Shown one piece after another: positions 16,701-24,230 of a DNA stretch of 44,862 bases (position 1 is the stretch's first letter; each line of letters starts with the position of its first letter). The stretch comes from Desulfobacterales bacterium. GTDB taxonomy: Bacteria; Desulfobacterota; Desulfobacteria; Desulfobacterales; B30-G6. A program made the position numbers and the translations under genes. The stretch lies in contig JAOZRT010000003.1 of NCBI GenBank assembly GCA_029940035.1, positions 1 to 44,862 on the forward strand, read 5' to 3'. The notes under the pieces were generated by a model, which made no database searches, was not told where the DNA came from, and saw only the letters and a list, made by a program, of their open reading frames with translations.

Positions 16701-17640
16701 GATGCCATCCAGGTCGGCCACGCCCAAGGACCGTGTTTTTTCCAGGGAGCCCTTTAATCTAACCGCCCTCCATCTTTTAGATATCACTGTAGCCTTTCAG
16801 GCCAGGGAGCTGCTTCTTCAAAATATCGCCGTCAACGATGTTGAAATCAGCCTGCAGCTCAGTAAAGGCGATTTGAATGTAGACCCCTTGAAATTCAGCA
16901 TAGGAGGAGGAACGGCCGAGGGCACATTTGTCCTGCAGGCCAGCAAGTCCCCCCTGTTCATGGCCACCAGCCTGGCCGTTCATCACTTCGATATCGGCCC
17001 CATGCTCGAACAGCTGGATCAGGAAAGCACCCTCCAGGGAACCTTGAACACATCCATCTACCTGCACGGCAGCGGCAACTCCGTGGCCGCTCTGATGGTG
17101 GGACTCGACGGAAAAGTGCATTTGGACATCCATGACGGCCGGATCGAAAGCCGACAACTGGCCCTTTTGGAAAGATACCTGGGCAGCAACATCCTGGATC
17201 TGATCAATCCGTTTATCAAACATCCCCCGCACACCGCCATCAACTGTCTCATCACCACCGCCACCATCAGGGACGGACTGGCCGACTTCAAGATGATTCT
17301 CGACACCGAACAGACGGCCCTGGCATCGGCCGGTACCATCGATCTAAAAACAGAACGCCTCAATATCGGCATCAAACCCTCCCCTAAAAAAGGCTTTGGG
17401 GACGTGCATGTCGGCTATATCAGTTTTTCCCTCAAGGAGCTGTCACAACCATTTGGCCTGGGGGGGACCCTTAAGAGGCCGCACCTTATCCTGGATCCAA
17501 CCCGCACCGTCTTTACCGCGGCGAAATTTTCCGGTGCCGTATTACTGGGGCCAGTGGGCATTACCCTCTTTTTCTCGGATATCTCATTGGGGAAAAAGAA
17601 TATATGTGAGGAGGCCTCCGCAGCCACGCCGGGAAATTAA
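13723..17640 (+). CDS. AsmA family protein, 1305 aa, with internal repeats
   Basis: One N-terminal membrane helix (about residues 6-28) anchors a very long periplasmic beta-rich protein. FDLNRFKPLISRTV and the region to about 120 are the AsmA N-terminal domain; the end (about 1070-1270) matches the AsmA C-terminal domain (DGKVHLDIHDGRIES, then LKTERLNIGIKPSPKKG). Between them I see five related units starting near residues 329, 461, 611, 760 and 907, each with a (F/L)KGPY.LSG-like turn, a GR/GSL strand and an L..HP strand. AsmA-like proteins (TamB, YhdP, YdbH) are believed to form lipid-carrying bridges between membranes. It is directly coupled to a lipase gene. Confidence 0.85.
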   Translation: MLKKKKIIIPGLVVILLVGIAAAVIYFFDLNRFKPLISRTVKHYTGRELTINGDIRLLELWPPTLMAEDIAFQNASWGSKPHMVRVKQAAFSVSLKSILRGEFRFSHIRLQGPEVLLEFNQAGVSNFLFDIPETEEEVAVPVLAFNDILIQNGYFEYNDQRWDLNASVRVDDLQADIPGLDKSIQILFEGNFRDLPCSLDGSIGPIIAWIQPGFILPVDLSGRLGGASAQLKGDIRDPVHLKDISLHFTADGPSTREMAGLVGRGSVPDLGAFTVKAELTDRPGRLAIDKLAVQIGAPDLVSFSIAGMVGDLIAMKGFDLDLGIQTRDTGNLMHLAGVPPPPFKAPLTARVTFSDTAKNQYSLDDFVVSMGDRTIQGQMDLDLTRAHPVLEMQLQSENTTLGPLALKTRMSGSLDRVSVEHLELQMGHDNLFKAFVNGTVGNVSPLEDLHLNFHILGKDLAHLQKLTNRPLPVQGPYAISGTLLMAGHKAIHVPELKIILGKNSINGSLGLEMNHEYPMLHVNLFSSRLNLEQLLAPKILPDNLHKNLSSVGPSRLEFELSGPIEHPTLERINLQTQVENLAKLNLKGSIKNLLTMTGADLHLAVKGTDLTNLAKVVGQDIPFKGPYSLSGKLLRPDKTAFHIENVKISAAANNFHGRSVIKRSKSNIVASVYLGTKNISLEALNEGQSAVLDRLKLKKDLGPLEIKASAVLSATGHRLQNFDLAFGKDEFIRMHINGSMGNLTGMQGMHFKFQASGRNISSIESIAGRRIPLKGAYALSGEISGHAPHNILLRKLDLMLARNHFTGRADLNLAGEHPVVDSEILADHFSLVPIMLEEIDPLKNIPDMGPLKLAFTLSEASGVPAITHLELRLGRESTIAVMLRGSIGNLDPLGEVTLDFTIDSQDLSILNNAYGSGFIKGKPFHAMGRLNDPRLEKITVTSFEASYGDSNLSGAASLDLSLDRPKMNAALSSKKMDLRPLIKIFGKSDRLPQMPSRSATPKDRVFSREPFNLTALHLLDITVAFQARELLLQNIAVNDVEISLQLSKGDLNVDPLKFSIGGGTAEGTFVLQASKSPLFMATSLAVHHFDIGPMLEQLDQESTLQGTLNTSIYLHGSGNSVAALMVGLDGKVHLDIHDGRIESRQLALLERYLGSNILDLINPFIKHPPHTAINCLITTATIRDGLADFKMILDTEQTALASAGTIDLKTERLNIGIKPSPKKGFGDVHVGYISFSLKELSQPFGLGGTLKRPHLILDPTRTVFTAAKFSGAVLLGPVGITLFFSDISLGKKNICEEASAATPGN

Positions 17641-18428
17641 TGATGACACACCTTTCATATCATAAAGTCTTTGTCTGTCTCGCCTTATGGTTTTTCTTCA
17701 CGTCCAATGCGACTGCCGGCCCGCCTGGTAGAGAATGTGTCATCATTCTGCACGGCCTGGGCCGAACAGACGATTCCATGGGAAAGATCGAAAAAAAGCT
17801 GATTAACAACGGCTACCGGGTCTGGAACGAAGAATACCCTTCAAGAGAGGCAGACATCGAGAGCCTGGCCGCGAACTTCATTCCGCCGGGCATTGGTAAA
17901 TGCAGGGAATGGAATGCCGGGGCCATTCACTTTGTCACCCACTCCATGGGGGGTATCCTGGTCAGGCAGTACCTCCAGTCTAATGTGATTCCCGAATTGG
18001 GCAACATTGTCATGCTGGCGCCTCCCAATCACGGCAGCGAGGTGGTTGACCATCTCAAGGACGCCCAAGTTTTTCAGAATTTGATGGGACCGGCCGGTCA
18101 GCAGCTTTCTACGCACAGGAACAGCAAACCCAATTCCCTGCAACCCATCCCGGGCACAATTGGTGTCATAGCCGGGTCGGTCACATCAGATCCCTGGTTT
18201 GCATGGATGTTCGACAGCCCCAACGACGGCAAAGCCTCGGTGGAGAGCGCCCGGCTCGCTGAAATGTCTGATTTTCTGGTGGTCGAGCATGGCCACACCT
18301 TCATCATGAGCCACAATGACGTCATCGAACAGGTCCTGTTCTTTCTGAAGCATGGAAAATTTAAAGCCGATCGCCATGGCGATCGGCTTTATCATCAAAA
18401 TCCCCTCACCCAAACAGACGTCAGGTGA
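17640..18428 (+). CDS. secreted alpha/beta-hydrolase, lipase-like (262 aa)
   Basis: A Sec signal peptide (hydrophobic 9-20, cut near TAG) precedes an alpha/beta hydrolase. ILHGLGRTDDSM is the oxyanion-loop region, THSMGG with Ser102 is the nucleophile elbow, and a late His in EHGHTFIMSH is a candidate for the triad. The family is annotated as lipase/PGAP1-like esterase. The start shares its A with the TAA of the AsmA gene (TAATG), so synthesis is coupled; both products are periplasmic, which suggests work on envelope lipids. The last 22 or so residues are encoded by a perfect palindrome and its flank. Confidence 0.8.
   Translation: MMTHLSYHKVFVCLALWFFFTSNATAGPPGRECVIILHGLGRTDDSMGKIEKKLINNGYRVWNEEYPSREADIESLAANFIPPGIGKCREWNAGAIHFVTHSMGGILVRQYLQSNVIPELGNIVMLAPPNHGSEVVDHLKDAQVFQNLMGPAGQQLSTHRNSKPNSLQPIPGTIGVIAGSVTSDPWFAWMFDSPNDGKASVESARLAEMSDFLVVEHGHTFIMSHNDVIEQVLFFLKHGKFKADRHGDRLYHQNPLTQTDVR
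18362..18391 (+). terminator. 30-bp perfect palindrome inside the lipase 3' end
   Basis: Bases 18362-18376 and 18377-18391 are perfect reverse complements (core GCCGATCGCC/GGCGATCGGC), flanked by A and T. This resembles a terminator stem, but the lipase frame continues 37 bases beyond it. The coding end may have been extended into an old terminator. Confidence 0.5.
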
Positions 18429-18463
18429 GCAATGCATAGAATCCCAAATCTGCAGCTTTGGGG

Positions 18464-19552
18464 TTAGCCGTTTTTGCGTTCAAACTCCTTCATAAACTCA
18501 CAGAGCGCCTCGATGGCTTTCAGCGGCGTGGGGTTGTAAATCGACGCCCGGCATCCGCCCACGGACCGGTGCCCCTTCAAACCGCCCAACCCGTTGGCAA
18601 GGGCTTCCTGAACAAAGGATTGTTCCAATTCTTCCGTGGGCAGCCGGAAAGTCACGTTCATCATGGAACGGCTGCCCTCTGCTGCAGTTCCGTTATAAAA
18701 ACCGCCGGCATCTATCAGGCCGTACAGCATATCTGATTTTTGCCGATTCACTGCCTCCATTTTTTCGAGACCGCCCATGCTCTCCTCCAGCCACTTCAGC
18801 ACCAACTGAACCGTGTACACCGCAAAACAGGGGGGCGTGTTAAACATGGAATTCTTGGCTGCGAAGGTGGAATACTTCAGCATGGTGGGAATGTCTTCCG
18901 GCACCATCTTCAAAAAATCTTCCCGTATGGCTACGACGCAAACCCCGGCAGGCCCCATGTTTTTCTGGGCGCCGGCGTAGAAGAGACCGAATTTGTCCGC
19001 ATCAAAGGACCGGCTCAGAATATCCGAAGACATGTCGGCGATCAACGGAACTCCCCCGGTATCCGGAAATTCAGCCCACTGGGTGCCTTTAATGGTGTTG
19101 TTCGACGTGATATGAGCGTACACGGCACCCTCACTGAAAGCGATGTTTTCCGGAATGTAGGTAAAGTTGTCATCCTCCGAAGAGGCCGCGACATTGATGG
19201 TTTTTCCCTGAATCCGGGCCTCCTGGATCGCCTTGGTGGACCAGGTTCCGGTATTGACGTAATCTGCCTGTTGCCCATCGGCCAGAAAATTCATGGGGAT
19301 CATGCAAAACTGCATGCTGGCCCCGCCCTGAAGAAATAGCACTTGAAAGCGGTCATCCAGGCCCAGGATCCGCTTGATGCGCTCGACAGCATCATTGATC
19401 ACCTCATCAAACCACTTGGAACGGTGGCTCACTTCCGTGATGGACATTCCCGAACCTTTGAAGTCCAGAAAGGAGGCTTGTATCTCCTCCAATACGCTTA
19501 AGGGAAGGGCCGCCGGCCCTGCATTGAAGTTGTGAATTCTGTTTTCCGTCAT
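18464..19552 (-). CDS. serC: phosphoserine aminotransferase
   Basis: A 362-residue class V PLP aminotransferase that converts 3-phosphohydroxypyruvate and glutamate to phosphoserine in serine synthesis. It also acts on the homologous pyridoxal phosphate intermediate in some bacteria. NFNAGPAALP opens the protein, EVSHRS and FLQGGASMQF are SerC signatures, YAGAQKNMGP holds the PLP Lys197, and GHRSVGGCRASIYN with LCEFMKEFE closes it. An AGGAG site precedes the ATG. It is a single gene, convergent with the lipase. Confidence 0.95.
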   Translation of the reverse strand: MTENRIHNFNAGPAALPLSVLEEIQASFLDFKGSGMSITEVSHRSKWFDEVINDAVERIKRILGLDDRFQVLFLQGGASMQFCMIPMNFLADGQQADYVNTGTWSTKAIQEARIQGKTINVAASSEDDNFTYIPENIAFSEGAVYAHITSNNTIKGTQWAEFPDTGGVPLIADMSSDILSRSFDADKFGLFYAGAQKNMGPAGVCVVAIREDFLKMVPEDIPTMLKYSTFAAKNSMFNTPPCFAVYTVQLVLKWLEESMGGLEKMEAVNRQKSDMLYGLIDAGGFYNGTAAEGSRSMMNVTFRLPTEELEQSFVQEALANGLGGLKGHRSVGGCRASIYNPTPLKAIEALCEFMKEFERKNG

Positions 19553-19893
19553 GTGCCTATCTCCTCATATTTTTCATCTTGGATTGCTTAGTTAAAGAAG
19601 GCTATTGTACCTTGCTTGAACATGTGTCCCTATTTGAACGATCAATGCTACAATGTCAAATAAAAATAAAATCGCCGGAGGCGATTTTGCGTGACGTGGC
19701 TGCGCCATTATATTTTTTTATCACCTTTTATTGACAAAACCACAGCAGAATTTTAGTACCAAAATCATTGGAAACAGTCTGTCACCTTTCAGAACAGTAT
19801 TTCTGCCCCATATTATGGGACATGAAACACCATCCGTACTGATCCATGTTTCTAACGTGTATGGCACCTAACTTTACATGAGGTCTATTTTTT
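19553..19893. other. divergent serC-hisD intergenic region with a hairpin
   Basis: The 341-bp gap holds promoters for both genes. AAAATCGCC (19668-19676) and GGCGATTTT (19680-19688) make a perfect 9-bp stem with loop GGA. TTGACA at 19731-19736 could be a -35 box for hisD but lacks a good -10 partner. The remainder is A+T-rich with nothing else recognisable. Confidence 0.45.
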
Positions 19894-21195
19894 ATGAAAA
19901 CATATCGATACCCTTCCCAGGCGGCCGAAAAAAAACTCTCCATCATTGAAAACCGCTCCATCGGCTTCAGAAAAAAGGATGTGACGGCCGTGGCGCGCAT
20001 ATTAGACAATGTAAAGCAGAACGGTGACGACGCGCTCCTTAGCTACACCCACCAATTCGATTCGCCGGGATTGAAAAAACCCGCCATGAAAGTTAGTGAA
20101 AAGGAAATAGCCGCAGCCCACAAACAGGTTGACCGCGCCTTTATGCGAGCATTGAATCGAGCCACCCGGCAGGTGCGGCATTTTCATTGCCAGCAACCTC
20201 CTTCCTCCTGGATAAACATCGAGCGGCCCGGCACCCTGTTGGGCCAGATCGTCAGACCGGTGGATGCGGCCGGTATCTATGTTCCCGGCGGCAAGGAAGG
20301 CAAAACACCGCTGGTCTCGACCGTTCTGATGTGTGCCATACCGGCCAACATCGCCGGCGTAAAAAGGATTTGCATGGTCACCCCGCCCATGCGCAATGGA
20401 AAAGTGGATCCACACCTTCTGGTCGCCGCAAAAAAAGCCGGGGTACACAATGTATATAAAGTCGGAAGCGCCTGGGCGGTGGCAGCCCTGGCATACGGCA
20501 CGCAAACCATTCCCAAGGTCAATGTCATCGTCGGCCCCGGCAATATTTACGTAACCCTGGCCAAGAAGCTGGTGGCCGGAGAGGTGGGCATTGACATGCT
20601 TGCCGGACCCAGCGAAATTCTCATTGTTGCCGACCGGACAGCCAACCCCGCCTACATCGCGGCTGATCTGCTTTCCCAGGCTGAGCACGATCCGCTGTCA
20701 TCCGCAGTGCTGGTGACAACATCTCAAAAGGTGGCGGCCGCGGTTTCATCCGCCCTGGACAGCCAGTTGGCCGCCCTTGCACGCCGGGAAACAGCCGCGG
20801 CATCCCTGGATCACTTTGGCGCTATCATGGTCGTCCCGGACATGGCCACGGCCATTGATTTCGCTAACCGGATCGCACCGGAGCATCTGGAGATGCAGGT
20901 CGAGGATCCGCTGAGCCACATCGCATCCATCCGCAATGCCGGGGCCGTCTTTCTTGGAGATTACACCCCCGAACCGGTGGGCGATTACATGGCCGGCCCC
21001 AACCATGTTCTACCGACAGCCGGCACCGCACGGTATGCCTCAGCCCTGTCGGTGGACCACTTCACAAAAAAATCGAGCCTCATTCAGTATTCCCGGGAGG
21101 CCTTCCAAAAGGAGGCCAGGGACATCATGTGCCTTGCCGAAGTGGAAGGGCTGGGAGCCCACGCTAATGCAGTTCGCATCCGGCTGGAGAAATAG
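19894..21195 (+). CDS. hisD: histidinol dehydrogenase
   Basis: A 433-residue enzyme for the last two steps of histidine synthesis, histidinol to histidine, with NAD and zinc. Typical blocks are PVDAAGIYVPGGK, GPGNIYVTLAKKLV, MLAGPSEILIVAD, LLSQAEHDP and RIAPEHLEM, with the late DHFTKKSS. The zinc-binding Gln/His set in SQAEHD is intact. The ribosome binding site is weak (TGAGGT, rather far). No other his gene is nearby, so this is a detached his locus. Confidence 0.95.
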   Translation: MKTYRYPSQAAEKKLSIIENRSIGFRKKDVTAVARILDNVKQNGDDALLSYTHQFDSPGLKKPAMKVSEKEIAAAHKQVDRAFMRALNRATRQVRHFHCQQPPSSWINIERPGTLLGQIVRPVDAAGIYVPGGKEGKTPLVSTVLMCAIPANIAGVKRICMVTPPMRNGKVDPHLLVAAKKAGVHNVYKVGSAWAVAALAYGTQTIPKVNVIVGPGNIYVTLAKKLVAGEVGIDMLAGPSEILIVADRTANPAYIAADLLSQAEHDPLSSAVLVTTSQKVAAAVSSALDSQLAALARRETAAASLDHFGAIMVVPDMATAIDFANRIAPEHLEMQVEDPLSHIASIRNAGAVFLGDYTPEPVGDYMAGPNHVLPTAGTARYASALSVDHFTKKSSLIQYSREAFQKEARDIMCLAEVEGLGAHANAVRIRLEK

Positions 21196-21660
21196 GCTTT
21201 TCTGGTAATCAGTTCGACATAAACCGTAAAAATGCAAAGGCCAAAACCAGAGGTCAGAAAAAAATTTAGACAGGATTTTCAGGATTACAATGAAAAACCG
21301 TGCTGTCCGTAATTAGCGTGTAGGTCTTGTACCTTATACCGATTGCCTTATGCCCATTTATATCATGTAAATCCTGTTAATCCTTTCAGATATTTACAAC
21401 CTGAACCCGGACAACCGATACCGGGCTATTCGGCATTATACTGACAACTTTTAATCAGGACTTGACCGAAGGGTCTGATTTCTGTCTTCTGTTTTCTGAA
21501 CTACAAGGAAGATACCGTCCCCATATCGGATCCGTATTGGAATACCGCTGCATCCCGATCATACGCTGCACACTGATTCGTGAATGCGATCATGCCTTCC
21601 TCCTTGCGTTGGGTATAGAATCCTACTCCATTATCTGTCCCTAAGAACCAGGCTTTAATT
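21196..21660. repeat. intergenic region with dispersed repeats
   Basis: The stretch after hisD has no convincing gene. Bases 21326-21410 are the plus-strand copy of the repeat at 5216-5300. TTTAGACAGGATTTTCAGGATTAC at about 21262-21290 is a related phrase in opposite sense, so the two may fold back on each other. TCTGATTTCTGTCTTCTG near 21475 resembles 5390-5410. Confidence 0.6.
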
Positions 21661-21670
21661 CTAAAAAGCA

Positions 21671-21701
21671 AAAGCCGTGAGGCCCCAGGCCCCACGGCTT
21701 T
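21671..21701 (-). terminator. distal terminator hairpin
   Basis: AAAGCCGTG at 21671-21679 pairs with CACGGCTTT at 21693-21701, and an inner GGCC pairs with GGCC. On the minus strand the stem is followed by TTTTGCTTTTT. It backs up the stronger terminator 10 bp before it. Confidence 0.65.
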
Positions 21702-21706
21702 CATGA

Positions 21707-21745
21707 ATAAAAAAACCGCGGGCCGTCAAGAGGCGGCCTGCGGTT
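21707..21745 (-). terminator. strong rho-independent terminator
   Basis: Arms 21714-21725 and 21734-21745 pair over 12 positions including one G-T, with loop TCAAGAGG. On the minus strand the stem runs directly into at least seven T. It closes the minus-strand transcription unit that includes the small peptide frame and perhaps the oxidoreductase. Confidence 0.8.
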
Positions 21746-21769
21746 CCAATATCCTATATCAGGGTCTTT

Positions 21770-22006
21770 TCAGACGGCGGCAGCACCTCCCCCAGTGAAG
21801 ACGCACCACCACCAGTTGCCCGAAAAAAGATCTACAATTTTATATAAGTAATTGCTCATAATGCTCTCGTACCGGTTCTCGAATAGATTATCAAGCGGTC
21901 TATAGACCCATCCACCGATCATATTTACAACTTCCAAGTTGCAACCTTGATTTTTTTTACAGTATAAAACAATAGGCTGGATCTTGCACGGGTCAGAGGC
22001 TTTCAT
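21770..22006 (-). CDS. possible small Cys/Trp-containing peptide
   Basis: The minus-strand frame of 78 codons ends NWWWCVFTGGGAAAV, 25 bases before a strong terminator. Two starts are possible: ATG 22006, which is buried in a hairpin arm and has no ribosome binding site, or ATG 21922 (MIGGWVYRPLDN), which has GGAAG eight bases upstream and gives 50 residues. The C-terminal third is hydrophobic and aromatic; the N-terminal part of the long form has three Cys. It is not recognised. A peptide precursor or a membrane-active peptide is conceivable, but no modification, export or immunity gene is adjacent. It may also be non-coding. Confidence 0.35.
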   Translation of the reverse strand: MKASDPCKIQPIVLYCKKNQGCNLEVVNMIGGWVYRPLDNLFENRYESIMSNYLYKIVDLFSGNWWWCVFTGGGAAAV

Positions 22007-22080
22007 AGGCAAGGCGTCCAGGGGTGATGTCGTAGCTCTTTACTTCGAATCCCTGGCAACACCGCCTATGGAAGCCTCTG
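21994..22080. ncRNA. large structured hairpin between oxidoreductase and small peptide
   Basis: Arms 21994-22010 and 22064-22080 pair over 17 positions with a single non-Watson-Crick pair. After an internal loop, CCAGGG (22018-22023) pairs with CCCTGG (22051-22056), closing a 27-base apical loop. The one exception is a G-U pair if the plus strand is transcribed and an A-C mismatch if the minus strand is. It could be a structured RNA, the end of a mobile element, or a processing signal. I do not recognise a known RNA family. Confidence 0.45.
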
Positions 22081-22166
22081 GCTCGCCTGAAGGGTGATAT
22101 TTGGTGATTAAAGATTGGACGATTATCCTATACGGGGTTGATAAAATCATCAAATATCATGCAAGA

Positions 22167-24119
22167 CTATAGGGCGACCATGGCGACCCTGTAGCACCGC
22201 AAACAGCGCCGAGCCTCCTCCCGGGCCTCCGGCGTCGAATAGCCCTGTTCCACTTCATCGAAGATGAACTTGCGGGTATCCGGGGGAAGCATCTCCAGAT
22301 GTTTGCGCCGGTGCTTTCCTATTTCTCCCAGGTTTTCATCCGGATCATACACCTTGACGTCCTTGAACAGCTTGCGGAAGTGATCGTCGACCGTGTACTC
22401 CAGCGGCAATCCGTTGATCTGCAGGTCAATACTTTGTGCAGCCTTGCGCCCGCCGGCACATGCCGTAATGAGCGCTCCCGGGCCAGTCTCGCAGTCACCG
22501 GCTGAAAACAGCTTCGGCCGGCTGGTCTGTTTGGTCACATCATCCACGATAAGGGTATTCCAGGCGGTTGTTTCCACACCGTCCACACTTTCCAGTAGGG
22601 AGAGGTCCACCCGCTGGCCAATGGCCGGCACAACCGTGTCGCAGTCGAATACGAATTCGGAGCCTTCGATGGGCACGGGACGTCGGCGACCGCTCTTATC
22701 CGGAGCCCCCAGTTTCATGCGGATGCACTCGAGCCCGGTCACCACGCCGTTTTCCTCTATAATCCGCACCGGTGTCGTCAAAAAATGAAACTGCACTTTT
22801 TCTTCTTCGGCATCCACGATTTCAACTTCATCGGCAGGCATTTCAGCCCTCGTCCGCCGATAAACCAGGTTGACGTCCTCCTTGTCGATCCGGAAGGCGC
22901 ACCGGACACAATCGATGGCCACGTTGCCGCCGCCGATCACCACAACGCGTTTGCCTTCCGGATAGGGATCGCGGCCCTCGTTGATATCCCGGAGGTACTG
23001 CACACCCGGGATGAACCCCTTGTACCCCTTGTCCTCGCCATCAACCCGCATGGGCGAACTGTCCTGGGCACCGATGCCGATAAAAACGGCATCGTAGTCT
23101 TCCTCGAGTTGAGACAGTTTCACATCCCTGCCCACCGCGGTATTGTAATGGATGGTGACGCCCATCGCCTGGACCTGCTCTACCTCGTTGCGCAGAATAT
23201 GGCGCGGTAGCCGGTAGTCCGGTATGCCCATGGCGGACATGCCGCCCGGCTCACCCAGACCCTCGAAAATAGTGACAGCATGGCCTTTGCGGGCCAGATG
23301 AAACGCACAGGTTACCCCGGCCGGGCCGGCACCCACAATGGCCACCTTGCCGGTTTTCCCGGACGGCTCGATCTTGTAATCAGGCCCTTTGTGCATGGCC
23401 AATTCACGGTCGGCCACGAAACGTTTGAGATATTTTATGGAAACCGCATCGTCCAGGTTTGCCCGACGGCAGTTCTCCTCGCAGGGACGGACACATACTC
23501 GGCCAACAATACCGGGAATCGGGAGCCGGCAGCGGATCACATCCAGGGACTCCTCGAACTTGCCTTCCTTGATGAACTCGACATAGCGCGGGATATCCAG
23601 ATGTATGGGGCAGGCGTCCGCGCAGGGAGCCGTGACATTGGCCTGGTAATCCCCGGCCTCCACCTGTGTACCGCCGTGGACCGCCGCCTGAAAAGCTTCC
23701 GGGAAATGGGCCAGCGCATGCATGAGTGCCACAGGGCCGGTTTTACCGATGCCGCACTTCGCCGAACTGCTGACGACTTGAGCCACGGCACCCAGGTTTT
23801 CCACGTCGGCGGCTGTCCCGTCGCCGCGGCAGATTTTGTCAAGGGTCGCGGCCATAACATTGGTGCCGCTCTGGCAGGGAATGCACTTGCCGCACGACTG
23901 GTCGCGCACGGCAGCCATATAGGCCCTACAGAGGTCCACAATATTGACATCATCGGACCGGAGGACAATGCCGTCCCACCCGATGAAGGCCTTGATGGTT
24001 GCATCCTGGTTGAACTTCTCAGGCAGAGCGATTTGCGAGTTTGTCCCGGAGCTCTGTTTTGCAGAATTGCGATTGTCGGTTATCTGGTCACCCCAGGAAC
24101 TAAACAGAATCTCATTCAT
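22167..24119 (-). CDS. NADH-dehydrogenase-type 4Fe-4S domain fused to GltD-like flavoprotein
   Basis: A 650-residue cytoplasmic redox protein. Residues about 60-145 match the C-terminal iron-sulfur domain of NuoF, with cluster Cys at 76, 79, 82 and 122 (SCGKCIPC, KCGIG). Residues 160-240 are the N-terminal iron-sulfur domain of GltD/DPD-type proteins, with Cys at 166, 170, 209, 213 and 217. Then come FAD-binding GAGPAG (263-268) and NAD(P)-binding GGGNVA (396-401), and an SAGDCETGPGA FAD motif. A C-terminal CLRC pair may add metal binding. Such fusions move electrons between NAD(P)H and ferredoxin-like partners in anaerobes; the partner is not encoded nearby. AGGTGG precedes the ATG. Confidence 0.85.
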   Translation of the reverse strand: MNEILFSSWGDQITDNRNSAKQSSGTNSQIALPEKFNQDATIKAFIGWDGIVLRSDDVNIVDLCRAYMAAVRDQSCGKCIPCQSGTNVMAATLDKICRGDGTAADVENLGAVAQVVSSSAKCGIGKTGPVALMHALAHFPEAFQAAVHGGTQVEAGDYQANVTAPCADACPIHLDIPRYVEFIKEGKFEESLDVIRCRLPIPGIVGRVCVRPCEENCRRANLDDAVSIKYLKRFVADRELAMHKGPDYKIEPSGKTGKVAIVGAGPAGVTCAFHLARKGHAVTIFEGLGEPGGMSAMGIPDYRLPRHILRNEVEQVQAMGVTIHYNTAVGRDVKLSQLEEDYDAVFIGIGAQDSSPMRVDGEDKGYKGFIPGVQYLRDINEGRDPYPEGKRVVVIGGGNVAIDCVRCAFRIDKEDVNLVYRRTRAEMPADEVEIVDAEEEKVQFHFLTTPVRIIEENGVVTGLECIRMKLGAPDKSGRRRPVPIEGSEFVFDCDTVVPAIGQRVDLSLLESVDGVETTAWNTLIVDDVTKQTSRPKLFSAGDCETGPGALITACAGGRKAAQSIDLQINGLPLEYTVDDHFRKLFKDVKVYDPDENLGEIGKHRRKHLEMLPPDTRKFIFDEVEQGYSTPEAREEARRCLRCYRVAMVAL

Positions 24120-24230
24120 AGTGTCACCACCTTTTCTCTCCCCCTAAACATCGGGATCAAATGAGCGTTTTAAATGTTAAACCTTCAAGCTGAAAATGAA
24201 GTCCCTTTTAACATCAATCCCCAGAACCTT

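Noticed and set aside
22018..22056. tRNA-like pieces (TAGCTC and TTCGAATCCC) within a hairpin
   Set aside because: There is no acceptor stem, anticodon arm or CCA end in the right places, so it is not a tRNA gene; a resemblance to a T-arm is noted only.
23280..24164. 294-codon open frame on the plus strand opposite the oxidoreductase
   Set aside because: It is antisense to a gene with clear cofactor motifs, shows no family motif and has no ribosome binding site; high G+C codons keep the opposite frame open.
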